A DNA stretch of 47,264 bases, from contig HF986701.1 of NCBI GenBank assembly GCA_000433175.1, forward strand, positions 1-47,264, written 5' to 3'. This DNA is from Prevotella sp. CAG:1058. Its GTDB lineage: Bacteria > Bacteroidota > Bacteroidia > Bacteroidales > Bacteroidaceae. Below the pieces are notes generated by a model. It was given only the letters and a program-made list of their open reading frames with translations, made no database searches and was not told where the DNA came from. How positions within the stretch are numbered: the first letter of the stretch is position 1; each line of letters begins with the position of its first letter. Position numbers and translations under genes: made by a program. Below are positions 18,888 to 27,301 of this stretch, in pieces.

Positions 18888-18947
18888 GTTTTTCATAGTA
18901 TTAGATTTAAGGTTAACAAGGTTGGAGTACAGCGGTACTCCTTTTTT
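18888..18947 (+). ncRNA. Candidate free-standing small RNA (~60 nt)
   Basis: A consensus promoter ends at 18881. About 43 bp later comes a strong terminator: GGAGTAC (18924-18930), loop AGCG, GTACTCC (18935-18941) and six T residues. The expected transcript starts near 18888, contains TTAGATTTAAGGTTAACAAG, and holds no open frame of useful length. The next gene is on the opposite strand, so this is not a leader for it. The promoter-plus-terminator layout resembles what I recall of the Bacteroidales-1 RNA motif, but I cannot confirm that. Confidence 0.65.
18924..18947 (+). terminator. Terminator of the candidate small RNA
   Basis: A perfect 7-bp stem with a 4-nt loop is followed by TTTTTTG. 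It is a textbook intrinsic terminator. Confidence 0.85.
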
Positions 18948-19005
18948 GTTTTTATAAGGTTAAAAGTCTTACGTTTTTAGTGTTGTAAATCAATATGTAA
19001 GACTG

Positions 19006-19242
19006 TTATTTCTTGAATTTCCTGTATAATTTCCATGCAAGCATGAATCCGTCTGCCAATCCGGCTCCCGTTGTCATGAGCGAGGCCATGGTAAAGCCTT
19101 TTTTCCTGTTTTGTTCAGGCTTGCGGAAAAGTTCTTTCCATAAGACATTTATCTGTTGGTTGTCTCTTCTTATTTCTGAAAGAATAAGTTCTTTACGTAA
19201 TCTTATTTCGTGCAAAGTATTGTAATTTTCCATTTTTTCCAT
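19006..19242 (-). CDS. 78-aa small protein, third gene of the YtxH/holin-like trio
   Basis: The N-terminal ~50 residues are charged and helical (LRKELILSEIRRDNQQINVLWKELFRK). The C-terminal part is more hydrophobic (FTMASLMTTGAGLADGFMLAWKLYRKFKK) and could touch the membrane. It starts 11 bp after the holin-like gene. In E. coli the yqjD-yqjE-yqjK genes have the same order: a YtxH/DUF883-like protein, a holin-like protein, then a small basic helical protein. This gene may play the YqjK part. That is by position only; the sequence does not prove homology. Confidence 0.7.
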   Translation of the reverse strand: MEKMENYNTLHEIRLRKELILSEIRRDNQQINVLWKELFRKPEQNRKKGFTMASLMTTGAGLADGFMLAWKLYRKFKK

Positions 19243-19253
19243 ACTTCGTGGTT

Positions 19254-19601
19254 TTATTCGATTAACAAGCTGGTTATGAATCTGATTAGAGGCTTTTCAA
19301 TCCAGTCTTTTCTGAAAATGACAAATAGTATGAAAACCAAGATATAGAATGCCCCTATTGCGCCGAATGCCGCCGGATAGCCGATGACTTCGCCTAATGC
19401 AAGGGCGACAGACAAAGAGATGAAAAATAAGATTACGATGATTATCAGCGTCAGAATAGCAATAAGCAATATGGCCGTAATTATTTTTACGGTCTTTTCC
19501 ATAACATCGAGCTTCAGGTAATCTGCCTGAAGCCCGATACTATGTTTTAACAGCTTAACGAGCTGTCCTATTATTTCTATGTTCTTGTCGCTTGAAAACA
19601 T
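19254..19601 (-). CDS. Holin-like integral membrane protein (phage_holin_3_6/YqjE type)
   Basis: This 115-residue protein has an amphipathic N-terminal helix (IEIIGQLVKLLKHSIGLQADYLKLDVMEK). Two long hydrophobic segments follow, about residues 38-72 (IITAILLIAILTLIIIVILFFISLSVALALG) and 75-95 (GYPAAFGAIGAFYILVFILFVIF). This fits the chromosomal putative actinobacterial holin-X/YqjE family, whose members are not lysis proteins. It starts 14 bp after the YtxH gene and is followed by the 78-aa gene. The three are one operon, probably membrane-surface or stress related. Confidence 0.82.
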   Translation of the reverse strand: MFSSDKNIEIIGQLVKLLKHSIGLQADYLKLDVMEKTVKIITAILLIAILTLIIIVILFFISLSVALALGEVIGYPAAFGAIGAFYILVFILFVIFRKDWIEKPLIRFITSLLIE

Positions 19602-19615
19602 GCGCTATTTTGTCT

Positions 19616-19834
19616 TTAAGCATTTTCCGTCGTGGCAGCGTCTGTGATATCGTCTGCCAAGTCGTTCATTTCTTTTCTGCTCAGCTTGATGTTGTGCTTC
19701 TGGCAGAAGTCGTCGATAGCGTCAGTGATTTTACCACGTGTGTCTTTTCCCTTTTCGGGTGCAAGCAACAGTCCTAATGCTGCACCTGCGATGGCGCCTC
19801 CGAGGAATGCGCCGATGTAACCTAATGTTTTCAT
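19616..19834 (-). CDS. YtxH domain protein
   Basis: This 72-residue protein begins with one glycine-rich membrane segment (LGYIGAFLGGAIAGAALGLLLAPEKGKDTR), the hallmark of YtxH-like proteins, and continues with a charged helical tail (KITDAIDDFCQKHNIKLSRKEMNDLADDITDAA). Family members are linked to general stress in other bacteria, but the mechanism is unknown. It is the first gene of the trio and has a plausible promoter at 19923-19953. Confidence 0.88.
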   Translation of the reverse strand: MKTLGYIGAFLGGAIAGAALGLLLAPEKGKDTRGKITDAIDDFCQKHNIKLSRKEMNDLADDITDAATTENA

Positions 19835-19922
19835 AATTAATCTATTTAGAAGTTATACAAAATGTTTCATACTCTTCGGCCGGATAAGTTCCAGCCCGAT
19901 GTACTGATGTATTTGTTGATAG

Positions 19923-19953
19923 CAAAAATACTGATTATTTCTCAATTTTCAAT
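19923..19953 (-). promoter_or_regulatory. Promoter of the YtxH operon
   Basis: On the minus strand ATTG (19950-19953, one mismatch to TTTG), a 19-bp spacer and TATTTTTG (19923-19930) lie ~90 bp before the ytxH start. Confidence 0.55.
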
Positions 19954-20104
19954 ATTTTTGTTCGACTTTTTTGTTAAAAACAATGTATTTCTTTGATTTA
20001 ACAAACTTTATGTACAGTTTGTAAAGTATTTTACTCGTTTTTGTGTAATTTCGCACGATAAATGTAGAAACATAAGTTTAATATTTAAACATAACACGAG
20101 ATTT

Positions 20105-20602
20105 ATGAAGAAGTACATGGTGGTATGTGCCGGCCTGTGCGTGGCTATGGCAGTTACGAGTTGCAAATCATCCGAAAGCGCTTATAGGAAAGCATACGAG
20201 AAGGCTAAGGCGCAGGAGGAGAATCGTGCGACTGATCAGAATCAGGGTAATGAGGAGATTGCCGTAGTAGCGCCTGTTGTTGAAAAACCGGCAAGCGAAA
20301 CCGTAGTTGTTGACAATGCCGACAACGTGCCTGTAAGGCAGGAGAGTCTGTCTGTTGTCAACGGTGCTGGTCTTAAGAATTTCAGCGTTGTAGTTGGTTC
20401 CTTCTCGGTTCAGGCTAATGCTGAAGGACTTCAGGGAACGCTCAGGGGCCAGGGATACGATGCTCAGGTTGCTTATAATTCAGTAAACCAGATGTACCGT
20501 GTCGTCGCAGCTACTTTTGATACTAAGCAAGACGCCGTGCGCAGCCGCAACGAACTTCGTTCGCAGTATCCTGACGCATGGTTGTTGTATAACCAAAAGT
20601 AA
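20105..20602 (+). CDS. SPOR-domain lipoprotein
   Basis: This 165-residue protein has a lipoprotein signal peptide (MKKYMVVCAGLCVAMAVTSC, Cys20), an acidic low-complexity linker (residues ~40-85) and a C-terminal SPOR-type domain (about 90-165: NFSVVVGSFSVQANAEGLQGTLRGQGYDAQVAY...YRVVAATFDTKQDAVRSRNELRSQYPDAWLL). SPOR domains bind denuded glycan strands of peptidoglycan, often at the division site. It is eight bases upstream of ruvX and likely heads the ruvX-def-TPR unit. It is divergent from the YtxH operon. Confidence 0.9.
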   Translation: MKKYMVVCAGLCVAMAVTSCKSSESAYRKAYEKAKAQEENRATDQNQGNEEIAVVAPVVEKPASETVVVDNADNVPVRQESLSVVNGAGLKNFSVVVGSFSVQANAEGLQGTLRGQGYDAQVAYNSVNQMYRVVAATFDTKQDAVRSRNELRSQYPDAWLLYNQK

Positions 20603-20610
20603 TAACGTTA

Positions 20611-21033
20611 GTGGCCCGTATATTGTCGATTGACTACGGCAAGAAACGTACAGGCTTGGCTGTCACTGATCCTCTGCAAATAATTGCAGGCGGATTGGTG
20701 ACGGTTTCCACGTCTGAGCTTTTTGATTTCTTGAACGGCTATGTCAGTAAGGAACCGGTAGAACGCATTGTTATTGGCGAACCGAAACAGTCGGACGGGA
20801 GTCCGAGCGAGAACATGGCTAGGGTGACACAGTTTGTCAACCGTTGGAAGAAAGCGCGTCCGGACATCCCCATAGAGTTTTACGACGAACGTTTTACATC
20901 CGTACTTGCCCATAGGGCGATGATAGACGGAGGCTTGGGCAAGAAGAGACGTCAGAATAAAGCTTTAGTCGATGAAGTTAGCGCCACGATAATATTGCAA
21001 AGCTATTTAGAGTCTGTTAGAAGAAAAAAATAA
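20611..21033 (+). CDS. ruvX: RuvX/YqgF-family nuclease
   Basis: This 140-residue RNase H-fold protein begins LSIDYGKKRTGLAVTDPLQ with the first catalytic Asp. It has IVIGEPKQSDGSPSE in the middle, FYDERFTS with an acidic residue, and DEVSATIILQSYLE at the end. In E. coli the homologue processes the 16S rRNA 5' end, and the family is also called putative Holliday junction resolvase. The start codon is GTG at 20611, eight bases after the preceding stop; no better ATG is near. It overlaps def by one base (TAATG), so translation is coupled. Confidence 0.93.
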   Translation: MARILSIDYGKKRTGLAVTDPLQIIAGGLVTVSTSELFDFLNGYVSKEPVERIVIGEPKQSDGSPSENMARVTQFVNRWKKARPDIPIEFYDERFTSVLAHRAMIDGGLGKKRRQNKALVDEVSATIILQSYLESVRRKK

Positions 21034-21593
21034 TGGTATTACCTATTTATATTTACGGACAACCCGTACTCCGCAAGGTCTCACAAGACATTGCACCAGA
21101 TTATCCCAACCTTAAAGAATTGATTGCCAACATGTTCGAGACGCTTACAGCGTCCGACGGGGTAGGGTTGGCAGCTCCGCAGATAGGTCTTGATATCCGC
21201 TTGGTGGTGATTGACTTGGACGTGTTGTCTGAGGATTTTCCCGAGTACAAGGATTTTCGCAAGGCTTACATAAACCCACATATTCTTGAATACGACGAGA
21301 GCAACATGAATTCTTCCGAGGAGGGATGCCTGTCGTTGCCGGGAATATATGAAAGTGTTAAGCGTCCCACACGTATACACGTTAAGTATATGGACGAGGA
21401 TTTTAAGGAGCACGACGAGTGGGTGGACGGTCATCTGGCACGTGTAATGCAGCATGAGTTCGACCACCTTGATGCAAAAATGTTCATCGACCGCCTGTCG
21501 CCGTTTCGCCGCCAGCTCATTAAGAGCAAGCTGAAAGCCATACTACAAGGACGTTTCAGCTGCAGTTACCGTACTAAGGTGGCAAGGAAATAA
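21033..21593 (+). CDS. def: Peptide deformylase
   Basis: It removes the formyl group from the N-terminal Met of new proteins. All three family motifs are present: GVGLAAPQ (43-50), EEGCLSLPG with the metal-binding Cys99, and HEFDH (141-145) with the two His ligands and the Glu base. The 186-residue length is typical for Bacteroidota. Start and stop overlap with ruvX by one base. fmt is not adjacent. Confidence 0.96.
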   Translation: MVLPIYIYGQPVLRKVSQDIAPDYPNLKELIANMFETLTASDGVGLAAPQIGLDIRLVVIDLDVLSEDFPEYKDFRKAYINPHILEYDESNMNSSEEGCLSLPGIYESVKRPTRIHVKYMDEDFKEHDEWVDGHLARVMQHEFDHLDAKMFIDRLSPFRRQLIKSKLKAILQGRFSCSYRTKVARK

Positions 21594-21683
21594 CCCCTTT
21601 ATTCTGCAAGGTTTCGCGTCATACGGCTGAAAGTCGTTGACGCGGAGTTTTTGGTTTTAAGTTGTATTTCAGGACAAGTCTTT

Positions 21684-23651
21684 ATGCGCAAGTTTCTGTT
21701 GTCTTTATTATTGTTGCTTGTGTCATTTTCGGCACCGGCTCAATTCAGGACAGACCGGCTGATTGACGTCGGGCGGAGCGCGTTGTATTATGAAGACTAT
21801 GTCCTTTCAATCCAGTATTTCAACCAGGTAATAATGGTCAAGCCTTATCTGTACGAGCCGTGGTTCCTGCGCGCCGTCGCCAAGTTTTACCTTGATGATT
21901 ATGTCGGAGCTGAAAAAGACTGCTCTGAGGCGATAAGGCTGAATCCGTATGTTCCCGACCTGTTCGAGCTTCGCGGCCTCTGCTTCATCAGGCAGAACAA
22001 GTTTGACGAAGCAATAGCTGATTATGATAAGTCGATAGAATTCAATCCCTATAACAAGGGCTTGTGGTTTAACCGTGTGCTTTGCAAGATAGAGAAGAAG
22101 GATTATGACGCTGCCAACGCGGACCTGGACTCTATGATGACCATGTGGAAGACCTATTCGAAGGCTTATTCGCTTAAAGCCGAGGTCTGCATGCAGCAGA
22201 AAGACACGGTTGGCGGAGCAAAGTATCTTGACAAGAGTCTTGAACTTGACCCTTACGACGGGGATACGTGGGCGTACAGGGCGATGATAAGTTTGTCGCA
22301 ACGCAAGTGGAAAGATGCTGACGAGCAGTTGTCGAAGGCAATACATCTGAAGCCTACAACTGTTGCCAACTATGTAAACAGGGCGTTGGCGAGGTATAAC
22401 GTCAACAACCTTAACGGAGCGCTTGCCGACTATGACAAGGCTATCGAGATTGACCCTAACAATTTTCTTGCGCACTATAACCGCGGCCAGTTGCGCGTCC
22501 AGGTGGGCGACGACAACCGGGCCATAGAAGACTTCAATTATGTAATCAACCTTGAGCCTGACAACGTTATGGCCATATACAACCGCGCACTGCTGTTGGA
22601 AAGGACCGGCGACGTCTATGGTGCGATACGTGATTACACAAAATTAATCGACCAGTACCCTAATTTCTGGGCAGGCTTGAGCAACCGTGCCCGCTGCTAC
22701 CGTAAGGTAGGCCTTAACTCCAAGGCAGAACTTGACGAGTTCCGCATCTTCAAGGCGCAGCTTGACAAGCATTACGGGCGTCAGCAGCGTTGGAGCAAAC
22801 GCAAGAAGCATGAGGTGCGCAAGAAGAGCGAAATAGACTTTGACAAGTACAACCAGCTTGTGGTTGAAGATGACAATGCCGTGCAGCACGAGTATGCGAC
22901 AGCTTACCGCGGACGGGTGCAAAACCGCAAGGTGGACGTGGTGTTCCTGCCGATGTTCCAGTTGTCCTTCAGTCCTTACGACAATGCCGTAAAATCATAC
23001 CAGGCTTACGACAACGCTGTGGAGAAATTCAACTTCGAGCAGAAGCCACGCCGCAAGTTCTACATACGTTGCGGAGTGAAGCAGCTTTCGGAAGAGGAGA
23101 ACAACAGCGTGTTCGCGCTTATCGACACGCTCTCGGCCGCCATCGACGCATCGCGCAATCTTCAGGCCGACAAGGGGCTTATACTCCAGCGTGCGGTGGC
23201 CCACAGCGTGGTGCAGAACTACGCCGAGGCCGTCAACGACCTTACGGCTTACATACAAACCGACAGCACGTCGGCGCTGGCTTATTGGCAGCGTGCCGTC
23301 TGCCAGGCGCGCATTAACGAGTATGACGCGTCGCGCGGCACCGACGTAAGGCTTAAGACTATGAGCGCCCTGTCAGACCTCGACGCCGCAATACGGCTTG
23401 ACTCCGCCAACGCCTATCTCTATTTCGACCGGGGCAACCTGCATGCCGCCAACAGGGACTACGCCAAGGCGGCAGCCGATTATTCCGAGGCGATAAAGCG
23501 TGACGCGAAACTTGCCGAGGCGTATTATAACCGGGGCATTGCCAACATAAACCTCGGAAAGACAGACTTGGGCATAAACGACTTGAGCAAGGCCGGCGAG
23601 CTCGGGCTTTACGAGGCGTACAGCGCGATAAAGAAGTACAGTAAGAAGTAG
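21684..23651 (+). CDS. Exported TPR-repeat protein
   Basis: I place the start at 21684 because MRKFLLSLLLLLVSFSAPAQ is a clean signal peptide; an upstream in-frame ATG at 21651 would bury it. The ~655-residue protein is nearly all tetratricopeptide repeats. Six to eight copies are visible in the first 370 residues (for example AEKDCSEAIRLNPYVPDLFE, AIADYDKSIEFNPYNKGLWF, ALADYDKAIEIDPNNFLAHY). A non-TPR middle (~375-500) contains a basic stretch, KRKKHEVRKKSE, and more repeats follow to the end. Such proteins are periplasmic scaffolds; the partner is unknown. The ruvX-def-TPR order is, from memory, conserved in Bacteroidales. Confidence 0.88.
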   Translation: MRKFLLSLLLLLVSFSAPAQFRTDRLIDVGRSALYYEDYVLSIQYFNQVIMVKPYLYEPWFLRAVAKFYLDDYVGAEKDCSEAIRLNPYVPDLFELRGLCFIRQNKFDEAIADYDKSIEFNPYNKGLWFNRVLCKIEKKDYDAANADLDSMMTMWKTYSKAYSLKAEVCMQQKDTVGGAKYLDKSLELDPYDGDTWAYRAMISLSQRKWKDADEQLSKAIHLKPTTVANYVNRALARYNVNNLNGALADYDKAIEIDPNNFLAHYNRGQLRVQVGDDNRAIEDFNYVINLEPDNVMAIYNRALLLERTGDVYGAIRDYTKLIDQYPNFWAGLSNRARCYRKVGLNSKAELDEFRIFKAQLDKHYGRQQRWSKRKKHEVRKKSEIDFDKYNQLVVEDDNAVQHEYATAYRGRVQNRKVDVVFLPMFQLSFSPYDNAVKSYQAYDNAVEKFNFEQKPRRKFYIRCGVKQLSEEENNSVFALIDTLSAAIDASRNLQADKGLILQRAVAHSVVQNYAEAVNDLTAYIQTDSTSALAYWQRAVCQARINEYDASRGTDVRLKTMSALSDLDAAIRLDSANAYLYFDRGNLHAANRDYAKAAADYSEAIKRDAKLAEAYYNRGIANINLGKTDLGINDLSKAGELGLYEAYSAIKKYSKK

Positions 23652-24296
23652 GTGGATGCTTGTTCTTAACAATAGTATTTGCTTTGTGTTTATTGTCAAA
23701 ATGTCATGTTCTTGTGTCGTTTCCGTGACTAAATGATAATCTAAGAATGTCTGTTTGTTTGCAAGAAGTAGGCGCGTGTGAGGCGGTTTAGTGTGTATGT
23801 ATTGTACGTTACGCCTTCTTTTATGATGCTGTTTACGGCCTTTCAGCTTGCGAAAGGCCGCAATCTACATGCCTGAAGATAGTTTTTCCAAACCGTAAAA
23901 GCCGTTGAAACGTAACGTTTCGGCGGCTTTTTCATTGTTTTTTTGCTACTTGTTATTACACAAATAATAAAGAACGTTACCGAACTTGCTGTAATACAGC
24001 ATGTTATGATTGCACTCGAAAATCGGCGTTTTTCGGGCGAATGGTGAGACTTTTCCCAAATATTTCATTGTATGATGCCTTTAATAATACAGAATATAAC
24101 CATATAATGGGATTTTATTGCAAAATGTTATTACTCTGATTGGAGCTGATCGGGCGAAGTTTTTTATAAGTGTCGTATATTTGAAGGGAATATCCTAACA
24201 TGGTAAAGAACAGTATCTTTATGCAGGATAAGGTTCTAAAAAAGTATGTAGACATCTTAAAATTAATTCCATTCTTGGTATTTCCGTTTGGTTTTG
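23652..24296. other. Gene-poor spacer between the TPR gene and dedA
   Basis: About 645 bp hold no convincing gene, which is long for this compact region. Contents: a CGGCCTTTC/GAAAGGCCG hairpin (23836-23860), the terminator at 23897-23932, and a CGAAAA/TTTTCG hairpin at 24018-24035. Some of these blocks keep a 22-bp spacing (for example 24016-24037 and the next 22 bases) and may be badly decayed copies of the 22-bp array family. No tRNA was seen. Confidence 0.5.
23897..23932 (+). terminator. Terminator downstream of the ruvX-def-TPR unit
   Basis: AAAAGCCGTTGAAACG pairs with CGTTTCGGCGGCTTTT around a 3-nt loop (16 bp, with two G-U pairs at the TT/GG step) and ends in T residues. It lies ~245 bp after the TPR stop codon. 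The other strand also ends in a T run (TTTTACGG), so it could work both ways. Confidence 0.75.
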
Positions 24297-24327
24297 TTTG
24301 GCCGTTCGGGGTAAATGCCTAATTTTG
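24297..24327 (+). promoter_or_regulatory. dedA promoter
   Basis: TTTG (24297-24300), a 19-bp spacer and TAATTTTG (24320-24327) form a perfect consensus match ~76 bp before the dedA ATG. The leader would contain a small GGACGTCC palindrome. Confidence 0.75.
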
Positions 24328-24403
24328 CGGCCTGAAACAACGTGGACAAGGACGTCCGGCTGTAAGCCGTTCGTCCGTCGTATCATAGCATAAGTTAGTA
24401 TTT

Positions 24404-25051
24404 ATGGAATATATTCAGTTTGTCATTGATTTCATTTTGCACATCGACCAGCACATGATCGAGCTTGTGCAGGACTACCATTTGTGGACTTACGCTATTC
24501 TTTTCTTGATAATTTTCTGCGAGACAGGACTTGTGGTCACCCCGTTCCTGCCCGGAGATTCGCTCTTGTTCGTGGCCGGCGCCATAACGGCGCAGCCCGA
24601 CATGCCGCTCGAGATAGGTTACTTGGTGCTGATAGTGTTCGCGGCGGCGGTGCTCGGCGATTCGTGCAACTACATGATAGGCCACTTCTTCGGCAAGAAA
24701 CTGTTCAGCAATCCGAACTCGAGGATATTCAAGCAAAGTTCGCTCGACAAAACGCACGAATATTTCCGCAAGTACGGCGGCAAGACGATAATCCTTGCCC
24801 GCTTCATTCCCATCGTGCGCACGTTCGCCCCGTTCGTGGCCGGCATGGGCAAGATGAACTATTATTATTTCATGGTATACAACATTACGGGCGCGGCCCT
24901 TTGGGTAGGCATATTCTGTTTCGCAGGATATTTCTTCGGAGATTTGCCTTTCGTCCAGCAGAATCTCAAGTTGCTGTTGCTCGCGATAATCGTGATATCC
25001 GTGCTGCCGGCCGTGGTTGAAGTGGTGCGCGCGAAGCTGAAGGGAAAGTAA
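24404..25051 (+). CDS. DedA family inner-membrane protein
   Basis: This 215-residue protein has about five hydrophobic segments and the two family signatures. The first is [19 protein letters not shown] (residues ~38-56). The second is [20 protein letters not shown] (~131-150), holding the essential Arg residues and Pro. DedA/VTT-fold proteins are linked to undecaprenyl-phosphate or phospholipid flipping and to membrane homeostasis. The gene has its own promoter. It is richer in G and C at third codon positions than its neighbours, which leaves a long open frame on the opposite strand. Confidence 0.93.
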   Translation: MEYIQFVIDFILHIDQHMIELVQDYHLWTYAILFLIIFCETGLVVTPFLPGDSLLFVAGAITAQPDMPLEIGYLVLIVFAAAVLGDSCNYMIGHFFGKKLFSNPNSRIFKQSSLDKTHEYFRKYGGKTIILARFIPIVRTFAPFVAGMGKMNYYYFMVYNITGAALWVGIFCFAGYFFGDLPFVQQNLKLLLLAIIVISVLPAVVEVVRAKLKGK

Positions 25052-25124
25052 CGGCATGATGAGATATGTCTTTCACAATGCTGAAATTAATCCTTATTTT
25101 TTCCCTCAATTCAAAAGAAAACTG

Positions 25125-25132
25125 TAATTTTG
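25125..25132 (+). promoter_or_regulatory. Probable thrS -7 element
   Basis: TAATTTTG lies ~30 bp before the thrS ATG. The -33 position does not match TTTG, so this is a half-match only. Confidence 0.4.
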
Positions 25133-25161
25133 CAGCCAAAGATTAAAAAATCAAGGACGTT

Positions 25162-27114
25162 ATGATTAAAATTACATTTCCCGACGGTTCTGTGCGCGAG
25201 TACGAACAGGGCGTGACAGGATTTCAGATTGCAGAAAGTATTTCGCCGGCTTTGGCCCGCAACGTCTTGGCGTGCGGCGTGAACGGCGAGACGGTTGAGC
25301 TTAACCGCCCTATTAACGAGGACGCTAAGATTGCGCTGTACAAATGGGAGGACGAGGAAGGCAAGCATGCCTTCTGGCATACATCGGCGCACCTTTTGGC
25401 CGAGGCTCTGCAGGAGCTTTATCCCGGAATACAGTTCGGCTTCGGGCCTGCCGTGGAAAACGGTTTCTTCTATGACGTGATGCCGAAGGAAGGCGACGTT
25501 ATAAAGGAAGTTGACTTCGAGAAGATAGAGAAGAAAATGAAGGAACTGGCCGCAAAGGACGAGCCTGTTGTGCGCAAGGAAATATCCAAGGCCGACGCCC
25601 TTGCCGAGTTTAAGGCCGACGGGCAGGATTATAAGTGCGAGCACATCGACCAGGATTTGGCTGACGGTGAAATCACCACATACACGCAAGGCAACTTTAC
25701 CGACCTTTGCAAGGGACCACACCTTGTGAGCACCGGAGCCATCAAGGCTATCAAGATAACAAGCGTGGCAGGAGCATTCTGGCGCGGAGATGCAAAGCGC
25801 GAGCAGATGACCCGTATTTACGGTATCACCTTCCCGAAGAAAAAGATGCTTGACGAGTATCTTGTAATGCTCGAGGAAGCCAAGAAGCGCGACCACCGTA
25901 AGATAGGCAAGGAGATGGAGCTGTTCATGTTCTCGGAGCGTGTGGGCAAGGGTCTGCCGATCTGGTTACCCGCCGGTACTGAGCTGCGCCTCCGCCTGCA
26001 GGACATGTTGCGCCGCATACAGAAGCGTTACGGCTACCAGGAGGTTATTACTCCGCACATAGGCAGCAAGAACCTTTATGTCACTTCGGGCCACTACGCC
26101 CATTACGGCAAGGATTCGTTCCAGCCTATCCACACTCCTGAGGAGGATGAGGAATACATGCTCAAGCCGATGAATTGCCCTCACCACTGCGAGGTGTTTG
26201 CATGGAAGCCGCGTTCATACCGCGACCTGCCTTTGCGCATAGCCGAGTTCGGTACGGTTTACCGTTATGAGAAGAGCGGCGAGCTTCACGGACTTACCCG
26301 TGTACGTTCGTTCACGCAGGACGACGCACACATATTCTGCCGTCCCGACCAGGTGAAAGCCGAGTTCCTGAATGTTATGGACATCATCAATACGGTGTTC
26401 TCTATATTCAACTTCACCGATTTCGAGGCACAGATATCACTCCGCGACCCTAACGACCACGAGAAGTATATCGGTTCAGACGAGGTATGGGCAGAGTCTG
26501 AACAGGCCATCATCGACGCCTGCAAGGAGAAGGGACTCAATGCTAAGACAGAATACGGCGAGGCTGCCTTCTATGGACCTAAGCTCGACTTCATGGTCAA
26601 GGACGCTATCGGCCGCCGCTGGCAGCTGGGTACAATCCAGGTTGACTATAACCTGCCTGAGCGTTTCAAGTTGGAATACACGGCCGACGACAATACGAAG
26701 AAGACTCCTGTGATGATTCACCGTGCGCCGTTCGGCTCGCTTGAGCGTTTCACCGCAGTGCTTATCGAGCATACGTCAGGCCACTTCCCGTTGTGGCTTA
26801 CACCTGACCAGGTGGCAATCCTGCCAATCAGCGAGAAGTACAATGACTACGCTGCCAAGGTTGCCAAGTATCTCGACTCTGTCGGCGTACGCGCAATCAT
26901 CGACGACCGCAACGAGAAGATAGGCCGTAAGATACGTGATAACGAAATGAAGCGCATACCTTACATGGTCGTTGTCGGTGAGAAAGAGTGCGCAGACGGT
27001 TCTGTTGCCGTAAGAAAACAGGGACAGGGCGACCAGGGCTCTATGAGCATGGCCGACTTTGCAAAGAAAATCAATGACGAAGTGGCCGAACAGCTCAAGG
27101 CCATTGAGAAATAA
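25162..27114 (+). CDS. thrS: Threonyl-tRNA synthetase
   Basis: The 650 residues cover the full bacterial domain set. The TGS domain (residues 1-62) starts [15 protein letters not shown]. The editing domain carries [11 protein letters not shown] near residue 73 and the second-metal region [14 protein letters not shown] near 190. The class II catalytic core has [10 protein letters not shown] (Cys zinc ligand), [12 protein letters not shown] and the motif 3 region [14 protein letters not shown]. The anticodon-binding domain fills the last ~110 residues. A TAATTTTG -7 element lies at 25125-25132, ~30 bp before the ATG, but without a correctly spaced TTTG. It is followed by a hairpin and then infC. 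Confidence 0.97.
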   Translation: MIKITFPDGSVREYEQGVTGFQIAESISPALARNVLACGVNGETVELNRPINEDAKIALYKWEDEEGKHAFWHTSAHLLAEALQELYPGIQFGFGPAVENGFFYDVMPKEGDVIKEVDFEKIEKKMKELAAKDEPVVRKEISKADALAEFKADGQDYKCEHIDQDLADGEITTYTQGNFTDLCKGPHLVSTGAIKAIKITSVAGAFWRGDAKREQMTRIYGITFPKKKMLDEYLVMLEEAKKRDHRKIGKEMELFMFSERVGKGLPIWLPAGTELRLRLQDMLRRIQKRYGYQEVITPHIGSKNLYVTSGHYAHYGKDSFQPIHTPEEDEEYMLKPMNCPHHCEVFAWKPRSYRDLPLRIAEFGTVYRYEKSGELHGLTRVRSFTQDDAHIFCRPDQVKAEFLNVMDIINTVFSIFNFTDFEAQISLRDPNDHEKYIGSDEVWAESEQAIIDACKEKGLNAKTEYGEAAFYGPKLDFMVKDAIGRRWQLGTIQVDYNLPERFKLEYTADDNTKKTPVMIHRAPFGSLERFTAVLIEHTSGHFPLWLTPDQVAILPISEKYNDYAAKVAKYLDSVGVRAIIDDRNEKIGRKIRDNEMKRIPYMVVVGEKECADGSVAVRKQGQGDQGSMSMADFAKKINDEVAEQLKAIEK

Positions 27115-27127
27115 TTTCTGAACGAAT

Positions 27128-27194
27128 GAGTTAAGAATTAAGGGACATCTCTTGCTGTTTTGGCAATAGTTTGGGTTTTCTTAATTCTTAACTC
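27128..27194. repeat. 15-bp perfect inverted repeat after thrS
   Basis: GAGTTAAGAATTAAG (27128-27142) is exactly complementary to 27180-27194. An inner TTGC...GCAA pair sits in the loop. It belongs to the same TTAAGAGTTAAGAA-like family as the repeat at 14384-14519. It separates thrS from infC, which has its own promoter. Confidence 0.85.
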
Positions 27195-27234
27195 TTAATT
27201 ATTTGCCCTTTTCATAAATTTAATAAGTAAAAGT

Positions 27235-27265
27235 TTTGTTAATTGGTTGATTTGTGGTAACTTTG
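27235..27265 (+). promoter_or_regulatory. infC-rpmI-rplT promoter
   Basis: TTTG (27235-27238), 19 bp, then TAACTTTG (27258-27265): a perfect consensus 36 bp before the infC ATG. Confidence 0.75.
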
Positions 27266-27301
27266 CAACCGATTTTCATAAAACATCCGTAAAACAGTTG
27301 A

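Noticed and set aside
19254..19601. The holin-like gene as a prophage remnant.
   Set aside because: No phage genes are nearby, and the protein fits a chromosomal YqjE-type operon with a YtxH protein.
24395..25057. A 220-codon open frame antisense to dedA.
   Set aside because: DedA has all family motifs on the plus strand; the antisense frame is Arg/His/Glu-rich with no recognisable domain and results from GC-rich third positions.
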